Positions 9,037-17,589 of a DNA stretch of 64,000 nt are shown here, piece by piece. Below the pieces are notes generated by a model, which did no database searches, was not told where the DNA came from, and worked only from the letters and a program-made list of their open reading frames with translations. Source of the DNA: Betaproteobacteria bacterium (GTDB lineage: Bacteria; Pseudomonadota; Gammaproteobacteria; Burkholderiales; CAIKXV01); the NCBI GenBank assembly GCA_021298815.1, contig JAJTHE010000008.1, positions 16,105 to 80,104 of the forward strand, given 5' to 3'. The position numbers and the translations under genes were made by a program. Every line of letters starts with the position of its first letter. The first letter of the stretch is position 1.

Positions 9037-9460
9037 TCACTTGCGGCGCGGCAGCGCCGCCACGTCGCCATCATGGACCGGCCAGCACAGCCAGTTCGCG
9101 TTGTCCTTGGGCAAGGGGCCCTGATGGCCGACGCTGAACACGACCGCGGAGGCGAAAGTGTCGCCGAAATCGGGCGACGTCTGCGACCAGATCGGTACGG
9201 TTGCGTGTTGCCATCCGCCATGACCCTGTATCACGAGGCCGCCTACCCAGGCCATGGCATCCGTCCAGCCGCATGCCGCCGCGTGGCGTGGTGCCCGGGG
9301 GCTTCGACGTGCGCGCGAAGTTCGCCTCCTTGAGCCAGGTGATCCCGAGCGCCGGGTCGTAGAGCAGGCCGTCGCCCCGATCGACCAGGGTGGGGCGCGG
9401 CCGTGCCGGTGCCGCCGTGGCAGCAGCGGCGGACTCGATGGCTTCAGGTGTTTCCGGCAC
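9037..9460 (-). pseudogene. Frameshifted fragment of a PEP-CTERM-associated exported-protein domain
   Basis: Two minus-strand frames together spell one domain. The first half reads RGDGLLYDPALGITWLKEAN (about 9320-9385). The second, in another frame, reads DAMAWVGGLVIQGHGGW, then FASAVVFSVGHQGPLPKDN and ends at 9037. This 'GLIYDxxLxITWLxDAN ... AxxWAxxLxxxGxxxW' layout is seen in PEP-CTERM exported proteins. The switch lies near 9265-9310, where a GGGGG run sits. No signal peptide or C-terminal sorting helix was found, so the copy looks truncated as well. A sequencing indel is possible. Confidence 0.6.
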
Positions 9461-9505
9461 GCGGATCTCCAGACAGGCGTTGGTCCGGGGGCGCGGGACA
9501 GTGGG

Positions 9506-10960
9506 TCAGGCGGGCAGCAGTGCCACGCACCGCTCCCAGGTATCCGTGAATCGATCGAGCCCGTGCGATCCGCCGTTGACCAGCCTGCGTGCCTTGGCAA
9601 GCTGGCCTGCGGCCAGCGCCGTGCGCACGGCGGTCTCCTTGTTCTTCAGGAACTGGGCGAGGATCAGCCCGGCGACCCCCGGGTCGTTGGCCATCTGCGG
9701 GCGCACGACCAGGTCGATGCCGATCTGCCGGCCGATGCGCTGGTAGTTGTCGCGACCGGTGAGCTGGATGTAGCCGCGTCCCTTGAACCGTGCACCGTCG
9801 CCGGGCTCCGTGTTGCCCAGGTTGCCGCCGACGGTCGTACCGGGGTCGTAGAGGTCGAACGGCCGGTTGCGGGTGTTGAACGCGCTGCGTCCCTCGTCGA
9901 TCGGCACGAAGCCTTCGGTCTCGGCACGGATGGTCGCGAGCGCCATCATCACCATCGCGCGATCGCCGAGCTGGCGGGCGCGCAGGCCGGCCAGCACGAA
10001 CGGCAGGTTGGCCGTGATGCTGGACAGGGGCGTGGCGCGGGGGAAGGTCTGCTTCACCAGCGCCGGGGTCACCCGTGCCGTGATGTCGGCAGCGCCGGGC
10101 GCAGGCGCGGGGCTGGCGGGGATAGCGGGGGCGGCGGGGGCGGCGGGGGCCGTGACCTCGTCCGGCGTGTCGAGTGCCCGCAGGAATGGCGCATTCATGA
10201 AGCCGTCTGCCTGGCCGTCGCCCTCGAGGTCGACCAGTGCCCACAGTCCCTCGCTGCCGAGGACATGCACCACCGTTCCCGATGGCAGGGTGCGCCTCGC
10301 CGGGAAATCCTGGGAAGGTCCGCCGCGCAGCCTGAGCCCGTCGCGGGCGATCACGACGGCGCGCGTGGCAGGGCGGACCTCGGCCGGCAACAGGGCGAGG
10401 GGGGCGGCCGGCGAGGCGCGTGCGGGTGTCGCAGGCACCACTGTCGCCGCGGGCGCCACGGCCACCGCAGGCACCACTGCGGCCGGGCGTACCGCCGCCA
10501 GTGCTGGCGCCGGTTCCGGCTCGAGCCCCGGCAGCACCGGCGATCCGGGACCGCCCGGCTGGCGCAGCACCTGCCGGCGCAGCGTCGAGCCGGCCGGTAG
10601 CAGGCCGACATGCACGCAACGTCCCGCCTCGTAGATCAGCTGGTCGAAGACGATGCCGCTGTCGCGGATGCGCCGGGCCGCGGCCAGGTCGTCGAGGCCC
10701 TTCACATGGAAGTCGGCGGCCAGCCCGAGCGCATGCGCCGAGGTGGGGACGCCGCCGACCAGCGCATTGACCTGCGGGTTGCGGTAGCCGCTGGTGATCT
10801 GCAGTGGCACGCCGAACAGCGCGCGGACCTCCTCCAGCAGGGCCGCGGTGCGGCGCAGGTTGCGCAGGTGCGCGGCCGTGGGGGTGTTGGCGATGCCCTT
10901 CCTGCGCGCCGTGTCCGAGACCGTGAGCTCTTCGAGCGAGAAATTCGGGGTGAGCTGCAT
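9506..10960 (-). CDS. Modular murein hydrolase: M15 peptidase - SH3 - GH19-like
   Basis: 484 aa with three domains. Residues 1-125: Peptidase_M15_3-type D,D-carboxypeptidase with zinc ligands in TSAHALGLAADF and CVHVGL. Residues 135-205: Ala/Pro/Val-rich linker. Residues 207-270: bacterial SH3 (DGLRLRGGPS...GTVVHVLG). A second linker follows. Residues 310-484: GH19 chitinase/lysozyme-like domain with the catalytic Glu in ATIRAETEGF and the hallmark GRGYIQLTGRDNY. Both catalytic parts cut peptidoglycan. No signal peptide is seen, as in phage endolysins, but no phage genes flank it. Start ATG follows GGAGATCC. Confidence 0.85.
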   Translation of the reverse strand: MQLTPNFSLEELTVSDTARRKGIANTPTAAHLRNLRRTAALLEEVRALFGVPLQITSGYRNPQVNALVGGVPTSAHALGLAADFHVKGLDDLAAARRIRDSGIVFDQLIYEAGRCVHVGLLPAGSTLRRQVLRQPGGPGSPVLPGLEPEPAPALAAVRPAAVVPAVAVAPAATVVPATPARASPAAPLALLPAEVRPATRAVVIARDGLRLRGGPSQDFPARRTLPSGTVVHVLGSEGLWALVDLEGDGQADGFMNAPFLRALDTPDEVTAPAAPAAPAIPASPAPAPGAADITARVTPALVKQTFPRATPLSSITANLPFVLAGLRARQLGDRAMVMMALATIRAETEGFVPIDEGRSAFNTRNRPFDLYDPGTTVGGNLGNTEPGDGARFKGRGYIQLTGRDNYQRIGRQIGIDLVVRPQMANDPGVAGLILAQFLKNKETAVRTALAAGQLAKARRLVNGGSHGLDRFTDTWERCVALLPA

Positions 10961-11143
10961 CGGATCTCCAGGGCGCGAAGGTGTACCTGCGATCGTATCG
11001 CTTTCCCGGCGCATGGCAAGGACACGAAGCACCCCTGTTGGTGCAACATAGGGCATTGATGGATCAGGCAGGCCGCACGATGCGGGCGGGAACGCCAGCT
11101 GCCACGTCGAACACGGGGACACACCCCGGGCGAAGGAGGAGAC

Positions 11144-12145
11144 ATGGACGGTTCGAAGGCGCCCCGGCGCCGATCCCTGCAGGGCGCGGCGCTCGCAGTG
11201 CTGGTGCTCGGCGTCCTCGCGTCCGGGCAGTCGGCGGCAGCCGAAGCCTGGCCGAACCGGCCGGTGCGGCTGATCGTGCCCTTCCCGCCGGGCGGTGCGA
11301 ACGACATCGTCGCGCGCCTGGTCGGCAGCCGGCTGCAGGAACGCTGGGGCATGCCGGTGGTGGTCGACAACCGGGCCGGCGCCGGCGGCAACATCGGCAC
11401 CGAACTGGGCGCGCGGGCGAACCCGGACGGCTACACGCTGCTGGTCGGCTCGGGCAGCACCCTGGGCAGCAATGCCAGCCTCTACGCGAAGCTGCCGTTC
11501 GACGTGCTGAAGGATTTCGCGCCGGTGTCGCTGATCGCCGCCGCGCCCTTCGTGCTGGTCACCCATCCTTCGGTGCCGGCGAAAACGCTGCCGGCGTTAA
11601 TCGCGCTGGCAAAAGCGAAACCCGGCACGCTCACCTACTCGTCGTTCGGCGAGGGCTCCTCCGCGCACCTGGTCGGCGAACTGCTGCAGAGCATGGCGGG
11701 CATGAAGCTGATCCATGTGCCGTACAAGGGCGGCGGGCCGGCGATGACCGCGGTGATGGGCGGGGAGGTGCAGGCGACGGTGGCCAACCTGTCCGTCGCG
11801 CTGCCGCAGATCCGCGCCGGCAAGGTCCATGCGCTGGGCGTGAGCACCGCGAAGCGCGCCTCGGCGCTGCCCGACCTGCAGACCCTCGCCGAGGCGGGGC
11901 TGCCGGGCTTCGAGGCCTCGGCCTGGGTCGGGCTGGTCGCGCCCGCCGGCACGCCGGTGGCGCTGGTCAACCGCTTGAACGAGGATGTCCATGCAGCGGT
12001 GCAGCATCCGGACACGCAGAAGCAGATCGAGCAGCGCGGGCTGGATACCCTGCTCAGCACGCCGGCCGAGTTCGCGCGCTACCTGGCGCAGGAAGTCAGG
12101 CGCTGGGACGAGGTGGTGCGCAGCGCCGGCATCCGCAAGCAGTAG
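11144..12145 (+). CDS. Bug-family substrate-binding protein
   Basis: 333 aa. Signal peptide to about residue 29 (QSAAAEA). Landmarks: VPFPPGGANDIVARL, VVDNRAGAGG, NPDGYTLL, HVPYKGGGPA, LPDLQTLAEAGLPG. It starts 6 bases after a strong GGAGGAG site. It is convergent (24 bp) with the isochorismatase-like gene that starts the next catabolic module, so its ligand may be a substrate of that module. Confidence 0.92.
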   Translation: MDGSKAPRRRSLQGAALAVLVLGVLASGQSAAAEAWPNRPVRLIVPFPPGGANDIVARLVGSRLQERWGMPVVVDNRAGAGGNIGTELGARANPDGYTLLVGSGSTLGSNASLYAKLPFDVLKDFAPVSLIAAAPFVLVTHPSVPAKTLPALIALAKAKPGTLTYSSFGEGSSAHLVGELLQSMAGMKLIHVPYKGGGPAMTAVMGGEVQATVANLSVALPQIRAGKVHALGVSTAKRASALPDLQTLAEAGLPGFEASAWVGLVAPAGTPVALVNRLNEDVHAAVQHPDTQKQIEQRGLDTLLSTPAEFARYLAQEVRRWDEVVRSAGIRKQ

Positions 12146-12169
12146 CCGCCACAGCCGCGTGCGGCAGCG

Positions 12170-12757
12170 CTACAGCGAGGAAATGAACGCGGAGGACTGC
12201 ATCACCGTGCCGAACAGCGGCAGGATCTTCTCGCATTCGATCCGGTGCAGCTCCGGATCGGGGCTGGCGCAGCAGTCCTCCAGCACCTTGACCGCGAAGC
12301 CGGCGTCGTCGCCGTGGCGCGCCGCGCTGTCGACCACCATGTGCGTGTACACGCCGCACAGCGCGAGCGTGGTCACGCCCTGCCGGTGCAGCCAGGTCTC
12401 GAGGCCGGTGTTGAAGAACGGGCTGACCGCGTGCTTGGTATAGACGATCTCGCTCGCCAGCGGGCGTATCGCCTCGGGGAACTCGAGGCCCCATGAACCG
12501 ACCACGATCGCCTGCTTCTCCTTCAGGTGCGCGAGCCGTGCCGAGCGGCTGATCGCGTCGGCATAGTCGGCCCTGAAGCCGACGTTCACGAAGGCGACCG
12601 GCTGCCGGCGGGCCCGCATCGCCGCGATCACCGCCGCGGTCCTGGCGATCAGGCCGCGCTGTTCGACCACCTTCGCGAAGCCCTGCGAGCCGACCTTGCC
12701 GGCCGGATCCACCAGTTCGTTCTGCACGTCGAGCACCAGCAGTGCGGTCTTTTCCAT
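12170..12757 (-). CDS. Isochorismatase-family cysteine hydrolase
   Basis: 195 aa alpha/beta cysteine hydrolase. The catalytic triad is visible: Asp in LVLDVQNEL, Lys in YTKHAVS, Cys in CGVYTHMVVDSAA. Family members hydrolyse C-N bonds in amides such as biuret, maleamate, nicotinamide and carbamoylsarcosine, or isochorismate. It diverges from an amidohydrolase across a 130-bp gap with a perfect palindrome, suggesting shared control and breakdown of a nitrogen-containing compound. Start ATG behind GGGGAGGA. Confidence 0.87.
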   Translation of the reverse strand: MEKTALLVLDVQNELVDPAGKVGSQGFAKVVEQRGLIARTAAVIAAMRARRQPVAFVNVGFRADYADAISRSARLAHLKEKQAIVVGSWGLEFPEAIRPLASEIVYTKHAVSPFFNTGLETWLHRQGVTTLALCGVYTHMVVDSAARHGDDAGFAVKVLEDCCASPDPELHRIECEKILPLFGTVMQSSAFISSL

Positions 12758-12855
12758 CGAGCATCCTCCCCGGGTTCGTTGCATGGACTCTAGCGCCTCG
12801 ACCGTTGCGCTGCCACATCGATGTTCGTGGCCGCTGCATCCGGTGCATGTTATAA

Positions 12856-12867
12856 ATTATCGATAAT
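12856..12867. promoter_or_regulatory. 12-bp perfect palindrome, candidate operator
   Basis: ATTATCGATAAT, in an AT-rich island (TTATAAATTATCGATAAT) unlike the surrounding GC-rich DNA. It lies between the divergent hydrolase and amidohydrolase genes, 20 bases before the amidohydrolase start. Position and symmetry fit a dimeric repressor site; no regulator gene is adjacent. Confidence 0.45.
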
Positions 12868-12887
12868 CCTTGCGCTGGGGGCAGGCC

Positions 12888-14303
12888 ATGGCGGCAGAGA
12901 CGGATCGACAGGCCATCGACCTGCTCGTGCGAAACATCGACTGGCTGGTCACCGTCGACCCCGGCCGGCGCATCATCCGCGATGCCGCACTGGCCGTGCA
13001 CGACGGGCGCTTCGTGGACGTCGGCAAGACCGCGGCGCTGGATGCGCGGTGGCAGGCCGCGCGGGTGGTCGATGGCGCCGGCGCGGTGGTGATGCCGGGC
13101 TTCGTCGACAACCACCTGCACTCGTCGTTCCAGCTCGCGCGCGGGCTCGCCGACGAGTCGAACGCCCAGGCCTTCCTGTTCGAGCACATGTATCCGTACG
13201 AGGTGGCGATGGGCGAGGAGGACGTGCGCATCGCCGTCTCACTCGCCGCGGTCGAGATGCTGCGCCACGGCGTCACCTGCTACATCGAACCGGGCAACTA
13301 CCACCCGGACACGACGGTGGATGCGGTCATGGGCGCCGGCATGCGCGCGGTGCTCGCGGTGAGCTGCTTCGACAAGGGCAAGTCGGTGACCGGGCTGATG
13401 CCGCCGGGCATGATCGACACCACGCGGGGCTGCATCGAGAAGACCGAGGCGCTGTTCGAGAAGTATCCCGGCCGCCATTCGCGCCGGCTGACGGTCAGCG
13501 CATCGTTCCGCGGCATGAACAATTCGTCCGACGAACTGATCCTCGCGCTCAAGGGCATCGCGCAGAAGCACGATGCGATCCTGCAGACCCATGCCTGCTA
13601 TTCCTACTTCACGCACGACGCCAGCGTCGCGCAGTACGGCAAGCCGGAGATCGAGCGGCTGGAGTCCCTGGGGGTGCTCGACGAGCGCATGCTGCTGCTG
13701 CACGGCGGATGGTTCGAGCCGCACGAGATCGAGATCCTCGCGCGGCGCCGCCCGACGGTGGTGTGCTGCCCGTCGTCCTCGCTGCACAACGGCTACGGCA
13801 ACCTCAAGGTGGGCATGCATCCGGAGCTCGCCGCACTCGGGGTGAACGTGAGCCTGGGCTGCGACCATGCGAGCTCGGGCACCGTCGACATCGTGCAGGA
13901 GATGCGCAACTGCGTCGGCGCCTACAAGGAGCTCCGCCTGAACCCGCGGGTGATGCCCCCCGAGCAGGCGGTCGAGATGGCGACCCTGAACGGCGCTCGC
14001 GGCGCCGGGCTGGCCGACCGCATCGGCTCGATCGAGGTCGGGAAGGAAGCCGATTTCGTGCTGTTCGACGCGATGACGCCCGAGTGGCAGCCGCTGTACA
14101 ACCCGGTGTCCAACCTGGTCTACAGCGCCACCGGCAACACGGTGAAGGATGTGTTCGTCGCCGGCGAACAGGTCGTGCGCAACGGCCACCTCACCCGCAT
14201 CGACGAGGCGGCGCTGATGCGCGAGGTGGTCGAGGCGGGGCGGCGCATCACCAGCCGGCTCGACATGAAGAAGGTGATGAAGCTGCGCTGGCCGGTCGAG
14301 TGA
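12888..14303 (+). CDS. Amidohydrolase (TrzA/AtzA/SsnA-like deaminase or chlorohydrolase family)
   Basis: 471 aa metal-dependent hydrolase. The metal site HxH is in DNHLHSSFQLARG; further landmarks are LLHGGWFEPHEIEIL, CCPSSSLHNGYG and the Asp-bearing GCDHASSGTVDIVQEM. This is the subgroup that includes atrazine chlorohydrolase, guanine deaminase and 8-oxoguanine deaminase, which remove amino or chloro groups from N-heterocycles. C-terminal GSIEVGKEADFVLFD is the usual composite-domain strand. Start: ATG 12888 after GGGGGCAGG. It is the first gene of an operon with an acyl-CoA synthetase and a Bug receptor. The substrate is unknown. Confidence 0.87.
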   Translation: MAAETDRQAIDLLVRNIDWLVTVDPGRRIIRDAALAVHDGRFVDVGKTAALDARWQAARVVDGAGAVVMPGFVDNHLHSSFQLARGLADESNAQAFLFEHMYPYEVAMGEEDVRIAVSLAAVEMLRHGVTCYIEPGNYHPDTTVDAVMGAGMRAVLAVSCFDKGKSVTGLMPPGMIDTTRGCIEKTEALFEKYPGRHSRRLTVSASFRGMNNSSDELILALKGIAQKHDAILQTHACYSYFTHDASVAQYGKPEIERLESLGVLDERMLLLHGGWFEPHEIEILARRRPTVVCCPSSSLHNGYGNLKVGMHPELAALGVNVSLGCDHASSGTVDIVQEMRNCVGAYKELRLNPRVMPPEQAVEMATLNGARGAGLADRIGSIEVGKEADFVLFDAMTPEWQPLYNPVSNLVYSATGNTVKDVFVAGEQVVRNGHLTRIDEAALMREVVEAGRRITSRLDMKKVMKLRWPVE

Positions 14304-14305
14304 GC

Positions 14306-16444
14306 ATGGCTGCATTCGAGCGCCTGCTGGAGCCGCGCGGCATCGCCGTGGTCGGGGCGAGCATCGAGCCCTCGCGGCCGGGCAACCAGACCCTGGTCGC
14401 GCTGAAGGAGAACGGCTACGCGGGCGGCGTGTATCCGGTCAACCCGAAGTACCCGGAGATCGCGGGCTATCGCTGCCTCGGCTCGCTGGCGCAGGTCGAA
14501 GGCGATTGCGACATCGCGGTGGTCGCGCTGCCGGCGCCGCAGGTGGCCGGCGTGCTGCGCGAGTGCGCGGCGCGCGGCATAGGGCATGCGGTGGTGCTCG
14601 GCGGCGGCTTCCGCGAGGCCGGGCCGGGCGGCGCCGCGCTCGAGGGCGAACTGCTGGCCACGGCGCGCGCCACGGGCGTGCGCTTCATCGGGCCGAACTG
14701 CCTGGGCCTGGTCAACGTGCAGGCCCGCGCCTATGCCGCCTGGGGCAGCCTGACCCGGCCGCCGCGGCTTGCGCCCGGGCCGGTGTCCGTGGTGCTGCAG
14801 AGCGCGAGCTTCGGCATGAGCCTGGTGATCCAGGCGGCGCAGGCCGGCATTGGCTTCCGCCACGTGGTGACCAGCGGCAACGAGGCCGACGTGTCGACCG
14901 CCGAGATCATCGATGCCTATGTCGACGATCCGGGCACCCGGGTCATCCTGTCCTACCTCGAGGGCGTGGCCGACGGCCGCCGGTTCATGGCCGCCGCGCG
15001 CCGTGCGCTGGCCGCCGGCAAGCCGCTGGTGCTGATCAAGGCCGGCAACACCGAACAGGGCCGGCGCGCGGCGCAGTCGCACACCGCGAACATGACCGAC
15101 GAATACGATGTCTACCGAGCGGCGTTCCGTCAGTGCGGGGTGATCGAGGTGGACGACGTGCAGGCGGCGGTCGACATGGTGGCCTGCCTGCTCGGTGGCC
15201 GGCTGCCCGCGGGCAACCGGGTCGGCGTGATCGGCGGCTCCGGCGGCGCCGCGGCGATGTTCTCCGACCAGGCGGACCTCTGCGGGCTGGTGCTGCCCGC
15301 GTTCGCGCCGGCCACCGCCGAGGCGCTGAAGGATTCCCTGCCGGCGCTGAGCGTGCTGCGCAACCCGGTCGACTACACGGCGGGCTTTCCCCGGCAGCAG
15401 GACGGGCTCGATTTCGAGCGTGCGTTCCGGGCGGTGATCGACGACCCGCAGGTCGACCAGCTGGCGGTGATGTTCGCCGCGGCAGGACGCCGGCAGGTCG
15501 CCTATGGTGGCGAGCTGCTGGCGCGGCTGGTGGCGTCCTCGTCCAAGCCGCTGGTGGTGTTCTCCGGCATGGACGAGGCGCTGGCGCCCGAGGGCCTCGC
15601 CACGCTGCGCGCGGCCGGCGTGCCGGTGCTGTCCTCGCCCAAGCGCGTGGCGCTGGCGATGGCGCGACTCGCCGCGCATGCCGGCGCCCGTCGTGCGGCG
15701 GCCGCCAGCGGGGGCGGGGTCGGCGCGGCGGCCGACGAGCCGGTGGACGTCGGAGCCGTGCTGCACGACGCCGGCATCGACGGCCGTGCGGGCGCGCTCG
15801 ACGAGGCTGCCAGCAAGCGCCTGGCCTCGGCGTTCGGCATCCCGGTCACGGCCGACCGCCTGCTGCCGCTGGCGCCTTCGCTCGCCGACTGCGACGGGTT
15901 GCCGTTCCCGGTCGTGCTGAAGATCGTGTCCCCCGACATCGCGCACAAGAGCGACATCGGCGGGGTGCAACTGGGCATCGTCGGGCCGCAGGCGCTGCTG
16001 GACGCGGCGCGCCGGATGGTCGCCGAGGTGCGCGCAGCGCGCCTGGACGCCGCGCTGTCCGGACTGCTCGCAGCCCCGATGGTCGACGGCGCGCTCGAGA
16101 CGCTGGTCGGCGTGGTGAACGATCCCGGGTTCGGCCCGGTGGTCGCCTTCGGTCTGGGCGGCGTGCTGGCCGAAGTGCTGCACGACGTGAGCTATCGCGT
16201 CGCGCCGTTCGATGCCGCGCAGGCGCGATCCATGATCGACGAGCTGCGTGCACGCGCGCTGTTCGACGGCGTGCGCGGCCGGCCGGCGGTCGACGTGGAG
16301 GCCCTGGCCGCGGCGCTGGCCCGCGTCTCGGTGCTCGCCTGGTCGCTGCGCGACCGGCTGGTCGAGATGGACATCAACCCGCTGCTGGTCCGGCCGGTCG
16401 GGCAGGGGGTGGTCGCCGCGGATGCACTCGCCGTGATGCGCTGA
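14306..16444 (+). CDS. NDP-forming acyl-CoA synthetase (acetate-CoA ligase family)
   Basis: 712 aa fused alpha/beta ligase. Residues 1-135: CoA-binding Rossmann domain (GIAVVGASIEPSRPGN). Residues 140-460: succinyl-CoA ligase-like, with the phosphohistidine region around QSHTANM and GVIGGSGGAAAM. Residues 490-712: ATP-grasp_5 (PFPVVLKIVSPDIAHKSDIGGV, FGLGGVLAEV, DINPLLV). It makes an acyl-CoA from a carboxylic acid and ATP or GTP. It starts 2 bp after the amidohydrolase stop; a GTG at 14300 overlapping that stop is an alternative. Context suggests it activates the acid released by that hydrolase. Confidence 0.9.
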   Translation: MAAFERLLEPRGIAVVGASIEPSRPGNQTLVALKENGYAGGVYPVNPKYPEIAGYRCLGSLAQVEGDCDIAVVALPAPQVAGVLRECAARGIGHAVVLGGGFREAGPGGAALEGELLATARATGVRFIGPNCLGLVNVQARAYAAWGSLTRPPRLAPGPVSVVLQSASFGMSLVIQAAQAGIGFRHVVTSGNEADVSTAEIIDAYVDDPGTRVILSYLEGVADGRRFMAAARRALAAGKPLVLIKAGNTEQGRRAAQSHTANMTDEYDVYRAAFRQCGVIEVDDVQAAVDMVACLLGGRLPAGNRVGVIGGSGGAAAMFSDQADLCGLVLPAFAPATAEALKDSLPALSVLRNPVDYTAGFPRQQDGLDFERAFRAVIDDPQVDQLAVMFAAAGRRQVAYGGELLARLVASSSKPLVVFSGMDEALAPEGLATLRAAGVPVLSSPKRVALAMARLAAHAGARRAAAASGGGVGAAADEPVDVGAVLHDAGIDGRAGALDEAASKRLASAFGIPVTADRLLPLAPSLADCDGLPFPVVLKIVSPDIAHKSDIGGVQLGIVGPQALLDAARRMVAEVRAARLDAALSGLLAAPMVDGALETLVGVVNDPGFGPVVAFGLGGVLAEVLHDVSYRVAPFDAAQARSMIDELRARALFDGVRGRPAVDVEALAAALARVSVLAWSLRDRLVEMDINPLLVRPVGQGVVAADALAVMR

Positions 16445-16499
16445 GTGCAGCGGCTGCAACCAGGTCCGGGCACACGGACCGATCCAATGGAGGAACTCG

Positions 16500-17540
16500 A
16501 TGCACCCGCGCGGATCCACCCTGCTGTCGTCCATCGTTCCTGCAGTCGTCCCGACGGTCGCGCCTTCGGTCGTGCTGCCTTGCGTGCTCGGCTGCGTGCT
16601 CGGCTGCGCCGGCGCGCTCGCCGCGCGGGCCGCCCATGCGCAGGCCTGGCCGGCGAAGCCGCTGCGCATCGTCGTGCCGTTCCCGCCTGGCGGCCCGAAC
16701 GACATCATCGGCCGGCTGGTCGGGCAGAAGCTCGCCGAGGCCTTCGGCCAGCCGGTGGTCGCCGACAACCGTGCCGGCGCGGGGGGAAGCATCGGCTCGC
16801 TCGCGGTGGCCAAGTCGCCGCCCGATGGCTACACCCTGCTCTCCGGCGGCATGGGAAACCTGGTGATGAACCCGATCATCGACAAGGTGCCCTACGACAC
16901 GCTGCGCGACTTCGCGCCGGTGAGCCTGGTCGCCAGCGCACCGAACGTGCTGGTCGTGCATCCGTCGCTGCCGGCGAAGGACGTGAAGTCGCTGCTCGCG
17001 CTCGCGCGGTCGCGCCCGGGCGAACTCAACTACGGCTCGGGCGGCGTAGGCAGCACGCCGCACCTGTCCGGCGCGCTGTTCAACGTGCTCGGCAAGGTGA
17101 ACCTTGCCCATGTGCCGTACAAGGGCAATGCGCCGGCACTGACCGACCTGCTCGGCGGGCATGTGCAGGCCGCCTTCCTCGGCATACCGGCCGCGCAGCC
17201 GCCGGTGGCTTCCGGCCGGCTGCGTGCGCTGGCGGTGACCGGCAGCGCGCGCTCCCGGGCACTGCCGCAGGTGCCGACGGTCGCCGAGTCCGGGCTGCCG
17301 TCCTACGAGCTGAGCCCGTGGTACGGCATCCTCGCGCCGGCAGGCACCCCGGCCGATGTCGTGGCGCGGCTGAACGAGACCATCAACCGCTCGATGCGAG
17401 AGCCGGACATGGTCGAGCGGCTGGCCGCGCTGGGCGCCGAACCCGAGTCGATGTCGGCGGCCGAGTATGCGGCGCGCATCCGCGCGGACATCGAGAAATG
17501 GACGCGCGTGATCCGGGCGGCGAACATCCGCGCCGAGTGA
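16500..17540 (+). CDS. Bug-family substrate-binding protein
   Basis: 346 aa. The N-terminal leader is unusually long (about 48 residues, ending AHA-QAW) with repeated VLGCVLGC. Landmarks: VPFPPGGPNDIIGRL, VADNRAGAGG, PPDGYTLL, HVPYKGNAPA, LPQVPTVAESGLPSY. ATG is preceded by GGAGG. It is third in the operon after the amidohydrolase and acyl-CoA synthetase, which makes it the best candidate receptor for that pathway's substrate. Confidence 0.92.
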   Translation: MHPRGSTLLSSIVPAVVPTVAPSVVLPCVLGCVLGCAGALAARAAHAQAWPAKPLRIVVPFPPGGPNDIIGRLVGQKLAEAFGQPVVADNRAGAGGSIGSLAVAKSPPDGYTLLSGGMGNLVMNPIIDKVPYDTLRDFAPVSLVASAPNVLVVHPSLPAKDVKSLLALARSRPGELNYGSGGVGSTPHLSGALFNVLGKVNLAHVPYKGNAPALTDLLGGHVQAAFLGIPAAQPPVASGRLRALAVTGSARSRALPQVPTVAESGLPSYELSPWYGILAPAGTPADVVARLNETINRSMREPDMVERLAALGAEPESMSAAEYAARIRADIEKWTRVIRAANIRAE

Positions 17541-17589
17541 CGCAATACGGGCCGGGCAATCACGCGTGGCCGCAGTCGCAGCCGCGCGT

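Noticed and set aside
9506-10960. Prophage lysis cassette
   Set aside because: No holin, spanin, structural or integrase genes flank the murein hydrolase.
14120-16813. An 897-codon open frame on the minus strand, and similar long frames opposite other genes
   Set aside because: It lies antisense to the acyl-CoA synthetase and receptor genes, with Arg/Ala/His-rich sequence lacking any domain. Very GC-rich DNA produces such frames by chance.
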